From NCBI RefSeq assembly GCF_045055315.1, contig NZ_CP173677.1:744001-808000 (forward strand): 64,000 bases of DNA, given 5' to 3'. The position numbers and the translations under genes are program-made. The notes below the pieces were generated by a model. That model was not told where the DNA came from. It did not search any database and saw only the letters and a list, made by a program, of their open reading frames with translations. Shown piece by piece: positions 26,102 through 34,704 of the stretch. The first letter of the stretch is position 1. Each line of letters begins with the position of its first letter. This stretch comes from Brachymonas wangyanguii (lineage in GTDB: Bacteria > Pseudomonadota > Gammaproteobacteria > Burkholderiales > Burkholderiaceae_C).

Positions 26102-28041
26102 GCGTGGACTCCGGATTTCTCGAATGCCATCTGGCGCAGGGCGTAACCGGTCGCGACCAGCGCGTCGGAGGCCTTTTCCAGCGTGGTGGCCAGCTCGGTG
26201 GCCAGCTGCATCGCGGCAGGCTGGTCATGCAGCGTGATGACGATGGTGCGGCGCGCTTCGCGCAGCAGTTCGTCGCAGGTGCGCTCGGCGCGCAGCATGC
26301 GCCACAGGGTTTCCAGGAACACATCGCTGTCGCGGCTGTCCAGCTCCGGGTCCAGCAGGCGGCCAATCTCGATCGCCTTGACCAGATCCTGGATCGCTGC
26401 CAGCGTGGTGTCGGCCAGCTTGCCGACGGTGGCCTGCACGGCGGCCGGCAGCGGTGCCGGATGCAGCTGCACCAGGGTCCAGAGGAAGGCAGTTTCTTCC
26501 AGTGCGTCGGCCACGTCATCGGCCTGCAGCAGCAGCTGCACCACCGGCTTCCAGCGCGGCTGGCGCTCGGCGCGCTGGCGCGCCTGCACCACCAGGCCGT
26601 CGGCGCGATGCTCCCAGCGCTTGATGCGCGCCACCAGCTGGCTGCTGTCTTCCTCGCCTTGCGCGATCAGGTCGCACACGGTCTGCGCCAGCGCGTGGCA
26701 GTAGGCGGCATGTTCCGCCATCAGGTCGAATTCCAGATGGTGCTGGGCCAATGCGCGGCCCATCAGCAGACGTGCCTTGTCCTCGATCACCGCCTGCGGC
26801 TGCTGTTCCAGCATCAGTGCGGTACACATGCGCATCAGCTCCAGCAGGAACTGGCGCGCGCCGGTTTCACCCAGCACGGTGTCGAGGCGGTCACCAAAGC
26901 GGAAGGCATCGCTGCCGACGGCTTCCATGGTGCTGTAGACCAGCTGCTCGCCGCCGGACATCAGCCAGCCCATGTGGCCATGGCCACGCGAGGAGGCGCG
27001 CTCCAGCAGGTCCACCGCCGTCGCCTTGTTGACAAACATCTGCAGGCGCTTGCGTGCGCGGTTCCAGTCGATCACGAACACGATGCGTGCCGCCACGTCT
27101 TCCAGGCCCTGCTCGAGTGCGGCATCGTCTTCGGCGTGCAGCGTGGCCTGGCCCACGGTATAGGGCTTGTTCTCGTTCATGCCCGGCGTCATCACCGATT
27201 CCGCCACTTCCCAGCTGAAGCCGGCCTGTTCCAGCAGGCGCTGGAAGAACTTGAAGCGGATCACGTGCAGCTCGGAGTAGGTCAGGCGGATGCTGCGGCC
27301 TTCGACCGTGATCACCAGCACGTGGGCATCGTTGGTGCCGATGTCGTTCTGGATCAGCAGGCGCTCGCCGTCCCGCGTGACGGCGGTGTCCAGGCCCGGG
27401 TGGCCGAACTTGAGCGGCGCCGTGCGGTTCAGGCCGCGCATGAAGGCGCGCACCAGCGGGCGGTCTTCCGGCTGGATATGCCAGACGTGGGCGCCGTCCA
27501 GGTTCTCGGTGGCGATCGCGCTGGCCAGGCCGTTGATCTGCTTGTGCAGGTCCATCACCAGCAGGTGGAAGCTGTCGCCGGAGCTGCGGTCGCCATGCGT
27601 CAGGCTGTTCAGGTTGGCGGCGCTCAGGCCTTCGTCGTCATGGCGCGATGTCAGCCAGTCATGCCAGTGTTCGCGGCGCTTGCGGAAGGACTCGGCATCG
27701 GCCACCATGCCGCCGTCGGTGATCGGGCGGGCCATGGTTTCCAGGTCAGCGTCCAGCGCCTGCAGCAGCTGCGCCATGTTGGGCAGCACCAGCAGCTGGT
27801 CGTCCATGTAGGCATGGCGCACCAGATCCTGCGTCCAGCCGGTCTGGCCAAGGCCGGCACGCGCCAGTTCCTGGCTCCAGTTGATATTCGAGTCATCGGC
27901 CGTCAGGGCATGGCGCGAGGCGGCCTGCAACAGCGAGAGATAGAGCTTGAGCCGGTCATTGGCTGCCAGGGCAGCGGTGATCCAGGCGGGCATCAGCAGC
28001 GACTGCTGGCCGAGGGAGGCAACGGCTTTGTCTTTTTGCAA
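26098..28041 (-). CDS. large helical protein with C-terminal PhoU/DUF47-like region
   Basis: This protein has 647 residues from the TTG at 28041 (AGGA upstream); an ATG at 28113 or 27993 is also possible. The first 400 residues are not recognised. They include a conserved-looking segment around LIQNDIGTNDAHVLVI and a basic stretch RARKRLQMFVNKATAVDLL. From about residue 440 on, the sequence is helical and resembles DUF47/PhoU proteins (RIKRWEHRADGLV, LLLQADDVADALEETAF). No signal or membrane segments are seen. It is coupled by ATGA to the dikinase-like gene, implying a joint function. Function unknown. Confidence 0.65.
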   Translation of the reverse strand: MQKDKAVASLGQQSLLMPAWITAALAANDRLKLYLSLLQAASRHALTADDSNINWSQELARAGLGQTGWTQDLVRHAYMDDQLLVLPNMAQLLQALDADLETMARPITDGGMVADAESFRKRREHWHDWLTSRHDDEGLSAANLNSLTHGDRSSGDSFHLLVMDLHKQINGLASAIATENLDGAHVWHIQPEDRPLVRAFMRGLNRTAPLKFGHPGLDTAVTRDGERLLIQNDIGTNDAHVLVITVEGRSIRLTYSELHVIRFKFFQRLLEQAGFSWEVAESVMTPGMNENKPYTVGQATLHAEDDAALEQGLEDVAARIVFVIDWNRARKRLQMFVNKATAVDLLERASSRGHGHMGWLMSGGEQLVYSTMEAVGSDAFRFGDRLDTVLGETGARQFLLELMRMCTALMLEQQPQAVIEDKARLLMGRALAQHHLEFDLMAEHAAYCHALAQTVCDLIAQGEEDSSQLVARIKRWEHRADGLVVQARQRAERQPRWKPVVQLLLQADDVADALEETAFLWTLVQLHPAPLPAAVQATVGKLADTTLAAIQDLVKAIEIGRLLDPELDSRDSDVFLETLWRMLRAERTCDELLREARRTIVITLHDQPAAMQLATELATTLEKASDALVATGYALRQMAFEKSGVHA

Positions 28042-28197
28042 GGCGGGTGTCCTGTCTGTGAAAAGAGGGCAGCCGCTTGCATGGACGCGAAGCTGCCCGG
28101 GCGCTGCAAGCATTGTCCCGGGCCAGCATGAAAGTTCCGTGTCACGCCGGTGACATGGAGCGGGCCGGCTCGCGTGGGCCGGCCGTCGTTGGGCAGA

Positions 28198-28773
28198 TTA
28201 CTGCTTGAAGGCCTCGATCGTGGCCAGGATGCGCACGCTCTTGGGCATGCCAAAGTCCACGCCGTAGTTCATGCCCCACTGGGTGCGGTCGATTTCGGCT
28301 ACGAAATCGCCACCGCAGGCTTCGGTCTTGGCCATCGGGTTGGGGTAGCAGTTGAACTGGTTGGCGTTGAAGGTGATCGGGTGGGTCTGGCCCAGCAGCG
28401 TCAGCTTGCCGGTCACGGCCTTGACCTTGTCGCCATCAAAAATGAAGTTGTCGGACACGAAACGGATGTCCGGGTGCTTCTCGGCGGCAAACAGGTCGTC
28501 GCTCTTCAGGTGGTCGTCAAAGGCCTTGGTGCCGGTGTTGATCGATGCCGCCTTGAAGGTGATGTCGATCTTGCCGGTCTTGCGGCGCTGGTCGAATTCC
28601 ACCGTGCCGGACTTCTCGTCAAAACGGCCACGGTTCACCGAAGCGCCAAAATGGCCGATCTCGAACGTGGTGAAAGTGTGCATCGGGTCGATCGCGTAGG
28701 TAGCGGCCTGGGCCGGTGCAGTTGCGAGCAGGGGCAGGGCAGCCACGGCGGCCAGGGTGAGCAGTTTTTGCAT
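28198..28773 (-). CDS. periplasmic YceI-family lipid-binding protein
   Basis: The 191-residue protein has a signal peptide cleaved after APAQA near residue 23. The mature part is a YceI lipocalin-like barrel: YAIDPMHTFTTFEIGHFG, the KTGKIDITFKAASINTG strand region, and LTLLGQTHPITF. YceI proteins bind isoprenoid-type lipids such as polyprenols or quinones. It is transcribed alone and divergently from surE across about 240 bases in which I see no further gene. Confidence 0.92.
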   Translation of the reverse strand: MQKLLTLAAVAALPLLATAPAQAATYAIDPMHTFTTFEIGHFGASVNRGRFDEKSGTVEFDQRRKTGKIDITFKAASINTGTKAFDDHLKSDDLFAAEKHPDIRFVSDNFIFDGDKVKAVTGKLTLLGQTHPITFNANQFNCYPNPMAKTEACGGDFVAEIDRTQWGMNYGVDFGMPKSVRILATIEAFKQ

Positions 28774-29010
28774 GGGAATCTCCAGAGGGAATCAGGGGGG
28801 CTGTGGGACTGTGAATAGAAATTGATTTCGTTTACTTTAACAACTGATGTGACGTAAATCACGCAACAGTCGTGTGTAAACGTAACTATTGGCGCCTGGC
28901 CGACAGTGCCAATACCCGGCCTCCGGGAGTAGCGCGGCTGTCATGGCCGGCACTTGTGCAGCGACTACAATGGCTTACATTGCACCCATGCCGGGTGCCA
29001 GTCCACGCCC

Positions 29011-29802
29011 ATGAAAATCCTGATTTGTAACGACGACGGCTACCAGGCCACCGGCATCGAGGCCTTGCACGATGCCTTGCGCGACCTGGCGGATGTCGAG
29101 GTCATCGCCCCCGAATACAACAACAGCGCCAAGTCCAACGCGCTGACGCTGCATTCGCCGCTGTACGTGCAGCGCGCCGCCAATGGCTTCCGCTACATCA
29201 ACGGCACGCCGGCCGACTGCGTGCATATCGCGCTCACCGGCCTGCTGGATGACCCGCCGGACCTGATCGTTTCCGGCATCAACAACGGTGCCAACATGGG
29301 CGACGACACTATCTATTCCGGCACCGTCGGCGCGGCGATGGAAGGCTATCTGTTCGGCATCCCGGCGATCGCGTTCTCGCAGGTCGAGCGCGGCTGGGGC
29401 CATCTCGATGCCGCGGCGCAGGCCGCGCGCCGGCTGGTGCAGCACATGATGCAGTTCCTGCCGGAAAAGCCCGGCACGGCTGATCCCTGGCTGCTCAACG
29501 TCAACATCCCCAACCTGCCGCTGGACGAGTTGAAGGGCTTCCGCCTGTCCCGCCTGGGTCGCCGCCATTCGGCCGAGAGCGTGATCGTGCAGCAGAACCC
29601 GCGCGGCGAGACCATGTACTGGATCGGTGCTGCCGGTGCCGCCAAGGACGATGCCGAAGGCACCGATTTCCACGCCACCACGCAAGGCCATATCGCCATC
29701 ACGCCGCTCAAGGTGGACCTGACCGACCATGGCGCGCTGGGCTACTGGGCGCAGGCCTTTGCCGTGGGCGGACCGAAGCTGCACGATGGGGAGGGCGGCT
29801 AA
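29011..29802 (+). CDS. surE: 5'/3'-nucleotidase SurE
   Basis: This metal-dependent nucleotidase has 263 residues and hydrolyses nucleoside 5'- and 3'-monophosphates. The N-terminus MKILICNDDGYQATGI carries the DD metal site, and SGINNGANMGDDTIYSGTVGAAMEG holds the remaining active-site residues. The ATG at 29011 is chosen because the family starts exactly there. It is the first gene of surE-pcm-nlpD, with one base between its stop and the pcm start codon. Confidence 0.96.
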   Translation: MKILICNDDGYQATGIEALHDALRDLADVEVIAPEYNNSAKSNALTLHSPLYVQRAANGFRYINGTPADCVHIALTGLLDDPPDLIVSGINNGANMGDDTIYSGTVGAAMEGYLFGIPAIAFSQVERGWGHLDAAAQAARRLVQHMMQFLPEKPGTADPWLLNVNIPNLPLDELKGFRLSRLGRRHSAESVIVQQNPRGETMYWIGAAGAAKDDAEGTDFHATTQGHIAITPLKVDLTDHGALGYWAQAFAVGGPKLHDGEGG

Positions 29803-29803
29803 A

Positions 29804-30715
29804 GTGGCTCGCCCGACTTTTCCGGCGCGCAACCAGTGGAATCCGGAAGCGCCGTCACCGGCAGCCTCCAGCCGTCCGGCAGCGCGGCTGCCGCTGGGCA
29901 CTGGCCCGCTGGTGCCGACCCTGCCGCTGGATGCCACGCCACAGGAGCTGGCTGCGGCGCGTCAGGCGCTGGCGGCACGCCGCCCGGCTCAGCCGCTCAT
30001 GCCGCACATCGTCCAGGTGAACCGCCCCGGCACCGTCGGCAGTTCCGGTACCGGTAATGCGGCGGCGATGCGCGCCCACATGGTGCAATCGCTGCAGCAA
30101 TCCGGTCTGCACGATGGCCGTGTGGCGCAGGCGCTGCTGGCAGTGGAGCGGCACTGCTTTGTCGATAGCGCGCTGTTCACCCAGGCCTATCTGGACACCA
30201 GCCTGCCGATCGGCCTGCAACAGACGATTTCCAAGCCGAGCGTGGTGGCGCGCATGATCGAACTGCTGCTGGCCAGCCCGGCGATGCGCGAGCAGGGGCC
30301 GCAGGCGCGGCTCGGCCGCGTGCTCGAAATTGGTACCGGCTGTGGCTACCAGGCCTGCGTGCTCGGTCAGGTCGCGACCGAGGTCTACAGCATCGAACGG
30401 CTCAAGGGCCTGCACGAGAAGGCGCGCGCCAACCTGCGCCCGTTCCGCATCCCCAATGTGCACCTGATTCTGGGCGATGGCATGATCGGTTACCCGTCCG
30501 GCGCACCCTATGCCGGCATCATTGCCGCCGCCGGTGGCGAGCATATCCCGCAGGCCTGGGTCGACCAGTTGGCCATGGGCGGACGCATTGTGGCGCCGGC
30601 CGCCATGGGCACCGGCCAGCAGGTGCTGGTGGTGTTGGACAAGACTGCTAACGGTTTGCAACAGGCTTTACTCGAACCAGTACTTTTTGTTCCCTTAAAA
30701 TCGGGCATGGCCTGA
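29804..30715 (+). CDS. pcm: protein-L-isoaspartate O-methyltransferase
   Basis: The enzyme uses SAM to methylate isoaspartyl residues and start repair of aged proteins. It has 303 residues. An N-terminal Pro/Ala-rich extension of about 85 residues is typical of Burkholderiales. Then comes the catalytic core with QTISKPSVVARM, the SAM motif VLEIGTGCGYQACVLG and IIAAAGGEHIPQAWVDQL. The GTG at 29804 is chosen because GGGGAGGG lies upstream and the surE stop directly precedes it. An ATG further upstream inside surE is unlikely. Confidence 0.93.
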   Translation: MARPTFPARNQWNPEAPSPAASSRPAARLPLGTGPLVPTLPLDATPQELAAARQALAARRPAQPLMPHIVQVNRPGTVGSSGTGNAAAMRAHMVQSLQQSGLHDGRVAQALLAVERHCFVDSALFTQAYLDTSLPIGLQQTISKPSVVARMIELLLASPAMREQGPQARLGRVLEIGTGCGYQACVLGQVATEVYSIERLKGLHEKARANLRPFRIPNVHLILGDGMIGYPSGAPYAGIIAAAGGEHIPQAWVDQLAMGGRIVAPAAMGTGQQVLVVLDKTANGLQQALLEPVLFVPLKSGMA

Positions 30716-30819
30716 ATGCTGCGGCATCCGGGCTGTTCCGCCATTTCCTGTCCCGCCCTGCACCTGTCGATCCCTTTCCGGGCGGGATCATTCTGCTAGC
30801 TGTTACAAGGATTTTCCGC

Positions 30820-31626
30820 ATGACCCGCACTTCAGCCCTTGCCCCCGACACCTGGCGCCACGCGCTGCGCATCACGGTGTGTGCTGGCATGGTGGCCCTG
30901 ATTGCTGCCTGTGGCTCTTCTCCGCGAGCGCCTGTCGAAAACCGTTCCACGGGTGGCATCGTCCGTGTTGATCCGGCCACGCTGCCCGGTTACGAATTCC
31001 GCAACCAGCCCGGCTACTACTCGGTGCAGCCCGGCGACACCATCTACGGCATTGCCCGTACCCATGGCCGCAGCCCGCTCGACATCATGAGCTGGAACAC
31101 CGCCTGGGTGCCGAACCCCAACCTGATCGAAGTCGGCCAGGTGCTGCGCGTGGATCCGCCGGCCGGCAGTGCGCCGGTGGTGACCAGCACGCCGCGCCGT
31201 CCGGCTGCCACGTCGGCGCCCAGCCGCCCGTCCGCCACCAGCACGGCAACTGCCGCAGCGGGCGAGATCGCGCTGTCCTGGCCCACGCAAAGCCGCAGCA
31301 TCGTGACTCCGTTCGATTCCGTGAAGAACAAGGGCATCGGCATTGGCGGCAAGCAGGGCGATCCGGTGATGGCCGCTGCTGACGGCCAGGTGATCTACGC
31401 TGGCTCCGGCCTGCGCGGCTATGGCAACCTGGCCATCGTGCAGCACAACAAGACCTACCTGACGGTCTACGCCCACAACAGCAAGCTGCTGGTGCGCGAG
31501 AACCAGAACGTGAAGAAAGGCCAGACGATTGCTGAAATGGGCAATACCGATGCCGATCGCGTCAAGCTGCACTTTGAGGTGCGCCGCAACGGCCAGTCGG
31601 TCAACCCGACCAGCTATCTGCGTTGA
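30820..31626 (+). CDS. nlpD: NlpD-type lipoprotein (LysM + degenerate M23)
   Basis: The 268-residue lipoprotein has lipobox LIAAC with the Cys near residue 28. A LysM peptidoglycan-binding domain follows (YSVQPGDTIYGIARTHGRSPLDIMSWN), then a linker rich in Ala/Pro/Ser/Thr and a C-terminal M23 domain. The M23 metal ligands are largely lost: the HxxxD site reads NKGIGIG and the HxH site reads KLH. It therefore cannot be an active endopeptidase and should act like E. coli NlpD, as an amidase activator in cell separation. rpoS does not follow it. Confidence 0.93.
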   Translation: MTRTSALAPDTWRHALRITVCAGMVALIAACGSSPRAPVENRSTGGIVRVDPATLPGYEFRNQPGYYSVQPGDTIYGIARTHGRSPLDIMSWNTAWVPNPNLIEVGQVLRVDPPAGSAPVVTSTPRRPAATSAPSRPSATSTATAAAGEIALSWPTQSRSIVTPFDSVKNKGIGIGGKQGDPVMAAADGQVIYAGSGLRGYGNLAIVQHNKTYLTVYAHNSKLLVRENQNVKKGQTIAEMGNTDADRVKLHFEVRRNGQSVNPTSYLR

Positions 31627-31657
31627 TCGCACCAGCGCCTGATCGCGCCTGACCCGC

Positions 31658-31692
31658 ATCGCTTCTTGTGCCTGGCGCAAGAAGCGATTTTT
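31658..31692 (+). terminator. rho-independent terminator of surE-pcm-nlpD
   Basis: ATCGCTTCTTG and CAAGAAGCGAT form a perfect 11-bp stem with a 9-base loop, followed by TTTT. It starts 32 bases after the nlpD stop and ends about 10 bases before the first ATG of rlmD. Confidence 0.9.
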
Positions 31693-31701
31693 GTTGCTAG
31701 C

Positions 31702-33228
31702 ATGCTGCCCATGGAAACCTCCCAATTCCCCGAATCCCCCGAAGCCTCCCAGGAACACGATGCCATCACGCGGCTGCGCGACCAGTTTGGTCCGCCGCCC
31801 GAAGGCGTGCAGCCCGACTGGCTGCTGGTACACGCCATGGACCTGGACGCCAAGGGCGTGGCGCGCCGCGATGACGGCAAGGTGATCTTTATCGATGGTG
31901 CATTGCCTTACGAATGGGTCAGCGCCACCAGCCACCGCAAGAAGAACAACTGGGAAGCCGCCACGCTGACCCGGATCCACAAGGAATCGCCGCAGCGCGC
32001 GCGCCCGGCTTGTCCGCACTTTGGCCTGCATGCCGGTGCCTGCGGCGGCTGCAAGATGCAGCATCTGGATCCGGCGGCGCAGGTGGCGATGAAGCAGCGC
32101 GTGCTGGAAGACAACCTCTGGCATCTGGGCAAGTGCACCGCCGGCCAGCTGCTGCGCCCGATCCACGGTCCGGATTGGGGCTACCGCTGGCGCGCGCGCC
32201 TGTCAGTGCGCCATGTGGTCAAGAAGGGCCAGGTGCTGATCGGCTTCCACGAACGCAAGAGCCGCTACATTGCCGACATGCAGAGCTGCGCCGTGCTGCC
32301 GCGCCATGTCAGTGATCTGCTGCTGCCGCTGCGCGCGCTGATTGCCAGCATGGATGCGCGCGACACCTGCCCGCAGATTGAGCTGGCCTGTGGCGACCAT
32401 GTCACGGCACTGGTGCTGCGCCATCTGGAGCCGCTGAGTCAGGGCGATCTGGACAAGCTGCACGCCTTTGCCGCCGAACATCCGGGCGTGCAGTGGTGGC
32501 TGCAGCCCAAGGGGCCGGACACGGTGCACTGCATCAGTACCGATTCGCCACAGCTCTCGTACAGCCTGCCGCAGTTTGGCATCACCATGCCGTTCCGTCC
32601 GACCGATTTCACCCAGGTCAACCCGCATATCAACCGCGTGCTGGTGAGCCAGGCGCTGCAGTGGCTGCAGGTGCAGCCCGATGAGCGCGTGATCGACTGG
32701 TTCTGTGGCCTGGGCAACTTCACGCTGCCGCTGGCGACGCAGGCGCGCGAGGTGTTCGGCATCGAGGGCAGCGAGGCGCTGGTGGCACGTTCGCGCGAGA
32801 ACTATGCTGCCAACAACCCGAACGCCCATGGCCGCACGCTGGCGCCGACGCAGTTCGTGGCGCGCAACCTGTTCGAGATGACGCCGGAGATGCTGGTAGC
32901 CGACGGTGCTGCCGACAAGTGGCTGGTCGATCCGCCTCGCGAGGGCGCGTTTGCGCTGTCCAAGGCGCTGGCCGATATCCACCAGCAGCGCATCGGCCAG
33001 GCCGACGAGGGGGCTTATGTCGCTCCGGCCGACTGGCAGCCGCCGCGCCGTATCGTCTACGTCAGCTGCAACCCGGCTACGCTGGCGCGCGATGCCGGCC
33101 TGCTGGTGCACCAGGCCGGCTATCGCCTGCGTGCAGCGGGCGTGGTCAACATGTTCCCGCACACGGCGCACGTGGAAAGCATGGCGGTGTTTGAGCGCGA
33201 TGATGCGCGCTGGGGGCTGGCGCAGTAA
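31702..33228 (+). CDS. rlmD: 23S rRNA (uracil-1939-C5)-methyltransferase RlmD
   Basis: This RlmD/TrmA-family enzyme has 508 residues and methylates U1939 of 23S rRNA with SAM. An N-terminal TRAM-like region is followed by the iron-sulfur cysteine cluster HAGACGGCKMQHL with an earlier Cys in PACPHFG and a later one in MQSCAVL. The methyltransferase core has VIDWFCGLGNFTLPLA, LVDPPREGA and the catalytic VSCNPATLARD. The start is the ATG at 31702 or 31711. The leader contains the terminator of the preceding operon, so it needs its own promoter or read-through. Confidence 0.94.
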   Translation: MLPMETSQFPESPEASQEHDAITRLRDQFGPPPEGVQPDWLLVHAMDLDAKGVARRDDGKVIFIDGALPYEWVSATSHRKKNNWEAATLTRIHKESPQRARPACPHFGLHAGACGGCKMQHLDPAAQVAMKQRVLEDNLWHLGKCTAGQLLRPIHGPDWGYRWRARLSVRHVVKKGQVLIGFHERKSRYIADMQSCAVLPRHVSDLLLPLRALIASMDARDTCPQIELACGDHVTALVLRHLEPLSQGDLDKLHAFAAEHPGVQWWLQPKGPDTVHCISTDSPQLSYSLPQFGITMPFRPTDFTQVNPHINRVLVSQALQWLQVQPDERVIDWFCGLGNFTLPLATQAREVFGIEGSEALVARSRENYAANNPNAHGRTLAPTQFVARNLFEMTPEMLVADGAADKWLVDPPREGAFALSKALADIHQQRIGQADEGAYVAPADWQPPRRIVYVSCNPATLARDAGLLVHQAGYRLRAAGVVNMFPHTAHVESMAVFERDDARWGLAQ

Positions 33229-33275
33229 GTGCTAGGGATCCGACCAGTCTGGATCGTTACAGCCCATCACCCACG

Positions 33276-33302
33276 AAAAAGCCCCGCAGAGCGGGGCTTT
33301 CG
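33276..33302. terminator. bidirectional terminator between rlmD and yccA
   Basis: AAAGCCCCGC and GCGGGGCTTT pair perfectly around AGA. The minus-strand copy is followed by five Ts (end of yccA). The plus-strand copy has a shorter TTTCG tail (end of rlmD). Confidence 0.88.
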
Positions 33303-33322
33303 TCGTTCAGGCGGTCAGCTGA

Positions 33323-34015
33323 TTAGTCGCTGCTGCCACCACCCAGGCCGAAGATGGCCAGGAAGCCCTGGAACACGTTGTAGATGTCCAGGTAGAGCGC
33401 CAGCGTGGCGGAGATGTAGTTGGTCTCGCCGCCGTCAATGATGCGCTTCAGGTCGTACAGGATGTAGAGGCTGAACACGCCGGTCATCAGCACGGACAGC
33501 GCCATCATCATCGGGCCGGAGCCAATGAAGATGTTGGCCAGCATGCCGAACAGGACGACCAAGGCACCGACGAACAGCCAGGAACCCATGCCGGACAGGT
33601 CACGCTTGATCACGGTGGACAGCACTGCCATCACGCCGAACACGCCGGCGGTACTGGCGAAGGCGCTCATCACGATGCCGGCACCGTTGCCCATGCCCAG
33701 CACGGCACCCAGGATGCGCGACAGCATCAGGCCCATGAAGAAGGTGAAGCCCAGCAGCACCGGCACGCCGGCAGCGGAGTTCTTGGTCTTCTCGATGGCG
33801 TACATGAAGCCGAAGGCGCCGCCGAAGAACAGCATCAGGCTCAGGCCGGTGCCCAGGCCGGACACGATGCCGGTGCTGACACCGATCCAGGCGCCGATGA
33901 CAGTCGGGATCATGCTCAGTGCGAGCAGCCAGAAAGTGTTGCGCAGCACGCGGTTGCGCTGTACGGGGGTGATCGAAGCGCGGCCCCAGCTGGGGGAGTG
34001 CAATCGGTCGTTCAT
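33323..34015 (-). CDS. yccA: Bax inhibitor-1/YccA-family membrane protein
   Basis: The 230-residue protein has seven predicted membrane helices after a cytoplasmic tail of about 25 residues. It ends with the family signature SLYILYDLKRIIDGGETNYISATLALYLDIYNVFQGFLAI, which contains the conserved acidic residues of BI-1 channels. E. coli YccA modulates FtsH proteolysis. Other family members leak protons or calcium. It is monocistronic. Confidence 0.92.
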   Translation of the reverse strand: MNDRLHSPSWGRASITPVQRNRVLRNTFWLLALSMIPTVIGAWIGVSTGIVSGLGTGLSLMLFFGGAFGFMYAIEKTKNSAAGVPVLLGFTFFMGLMLSRILGAVLGMGNGAGIVMSAFASTAGVFGVMAVLSTVIKRDLSGMGSWLFVGALVVLFGMLANIFIGSGPMMMALSVLMTGVFSLYILYDLKRIIDGGETNYISATLALYLDIYNVFQGFLAIFGLGGGSSD

Positions 34016-34164
34016 GGGCGGGAAGCTCCTGTAGTAATGAAAGATCAGGTGGTCTTTGTGCCCACCATGATGATTTGGATGTGGGCCAAAGCTTGCAGTT
34101 CACTGCAAGATGCGAATCATTGTAAACAAGTATGTCACATTCTGATGACGGGGAAATGTATCCG

Positions 34165-34416
34165 TCAGTTCAGGTCGATGGCGCCGCCAATGCCGATGTG
34201 CGACTGGTGGCTGGACAGGCCGCTGCGGCTGTAGCCTGTGGAGCGGCTGCTGCCGACGCTGATATCGGCCAGGCCATAGGCCTGCACGCCACTGCCGGAA
34301 ACGCCCGAGGTATTGGTCGAGCGCACACCGGCGCAGGCCGAGAGCAGGGACACGGCGCTGATCGCCAGAATGGCAGCCGCCGTCGTGCGGAAGCGGGAAG
34401 AAGAGATGTGAATCAT
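34165..34416 (-). CDS. small outer-membrane-type lipoprotein
   Basis: The 83-residue protein has a lipobox ending LLSAC near residue 24, so the mature part is about 60 residues rich in Ser, Gly and Thr with no known domain. AAGGAG lies 9 bases before the ATG at 34416. An earlier in-frame ATG at 34434 is upstream of that ribosome site and less likely. Function unknown. Confidence 0.68.
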   Translation of the reverse strand: MIHISSSRFRTTAAAILAISAVSLLSACAGVRSTNTSGVSGSGVQAYGLADISVGSSRSTGYSRSGLSSHQSHIGIGGAIDLN

Positions 34417-34503
34417 GCGTAATACTCCTTGCATACAAGGGTAACGCAAGCCAGTCTGCTGCAGCTGTAGCGAATCGTGAGCGAAGGTAAATGGTGGGCT
34501 GGG

Positions 34504-34704
34504 CTACTTGGTCAGGATCAGCTTGCCCTGGCGCGTCGCTTGCAGCTGGTAGGTGACGCCGCGGTGCACGATGGTGATGCTGCGCTGGCCGCGCATCAAC
34601 TGCTCGCTCGGGATCGCTGGCGGCGCGGCTGCTGGCGTGCCGTCCGTGGCAGCCGCCGGAGTCGGGGCGGCAGCGGGCGGGCGAGGCTCGTCCGACGCCA
34701 TCAT
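34504..34704 (-). CDS. hemP: hemin uptake protein HemP
   Basis: This 66-residue protein has a disordered Pro/Ala-rich N-terminus and the HemP core at the C-terminus (RSITIVHRGVTYQLQATRQGKLILTK is the family pattern). HemP/HmuP proteins are small regulators or accessory factors of haem-iron uptake operons. The ATG overlaps the exbD stop by four bases, placing it last in tonB-exbB-exbD-hemP. Confidence 0.88.
   Translation of the reverse strand: MMASDEPRPPAAAPTPAAATDGTPAAAPPAIPSEQLMRGQRSITIVHRGVTYQLQATRQGKLILTK

Noticed and set aside
26104..28131. Very long open frame on the plus strand opposite the PhoU-like gene
   Set aside because: Its composition (His/Gln/Val-rich, no motif) is what codon bias on the opposite strand produces in GC-rich DNA. 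The minus-strand frame has domain similarity.
28142..28185. GC-rich hairpin downstream of yceI
   Set aside because: No T-run follows it and the stem lies in a region where GC-rich self-complementarity is common. Too weak to call a terminator.
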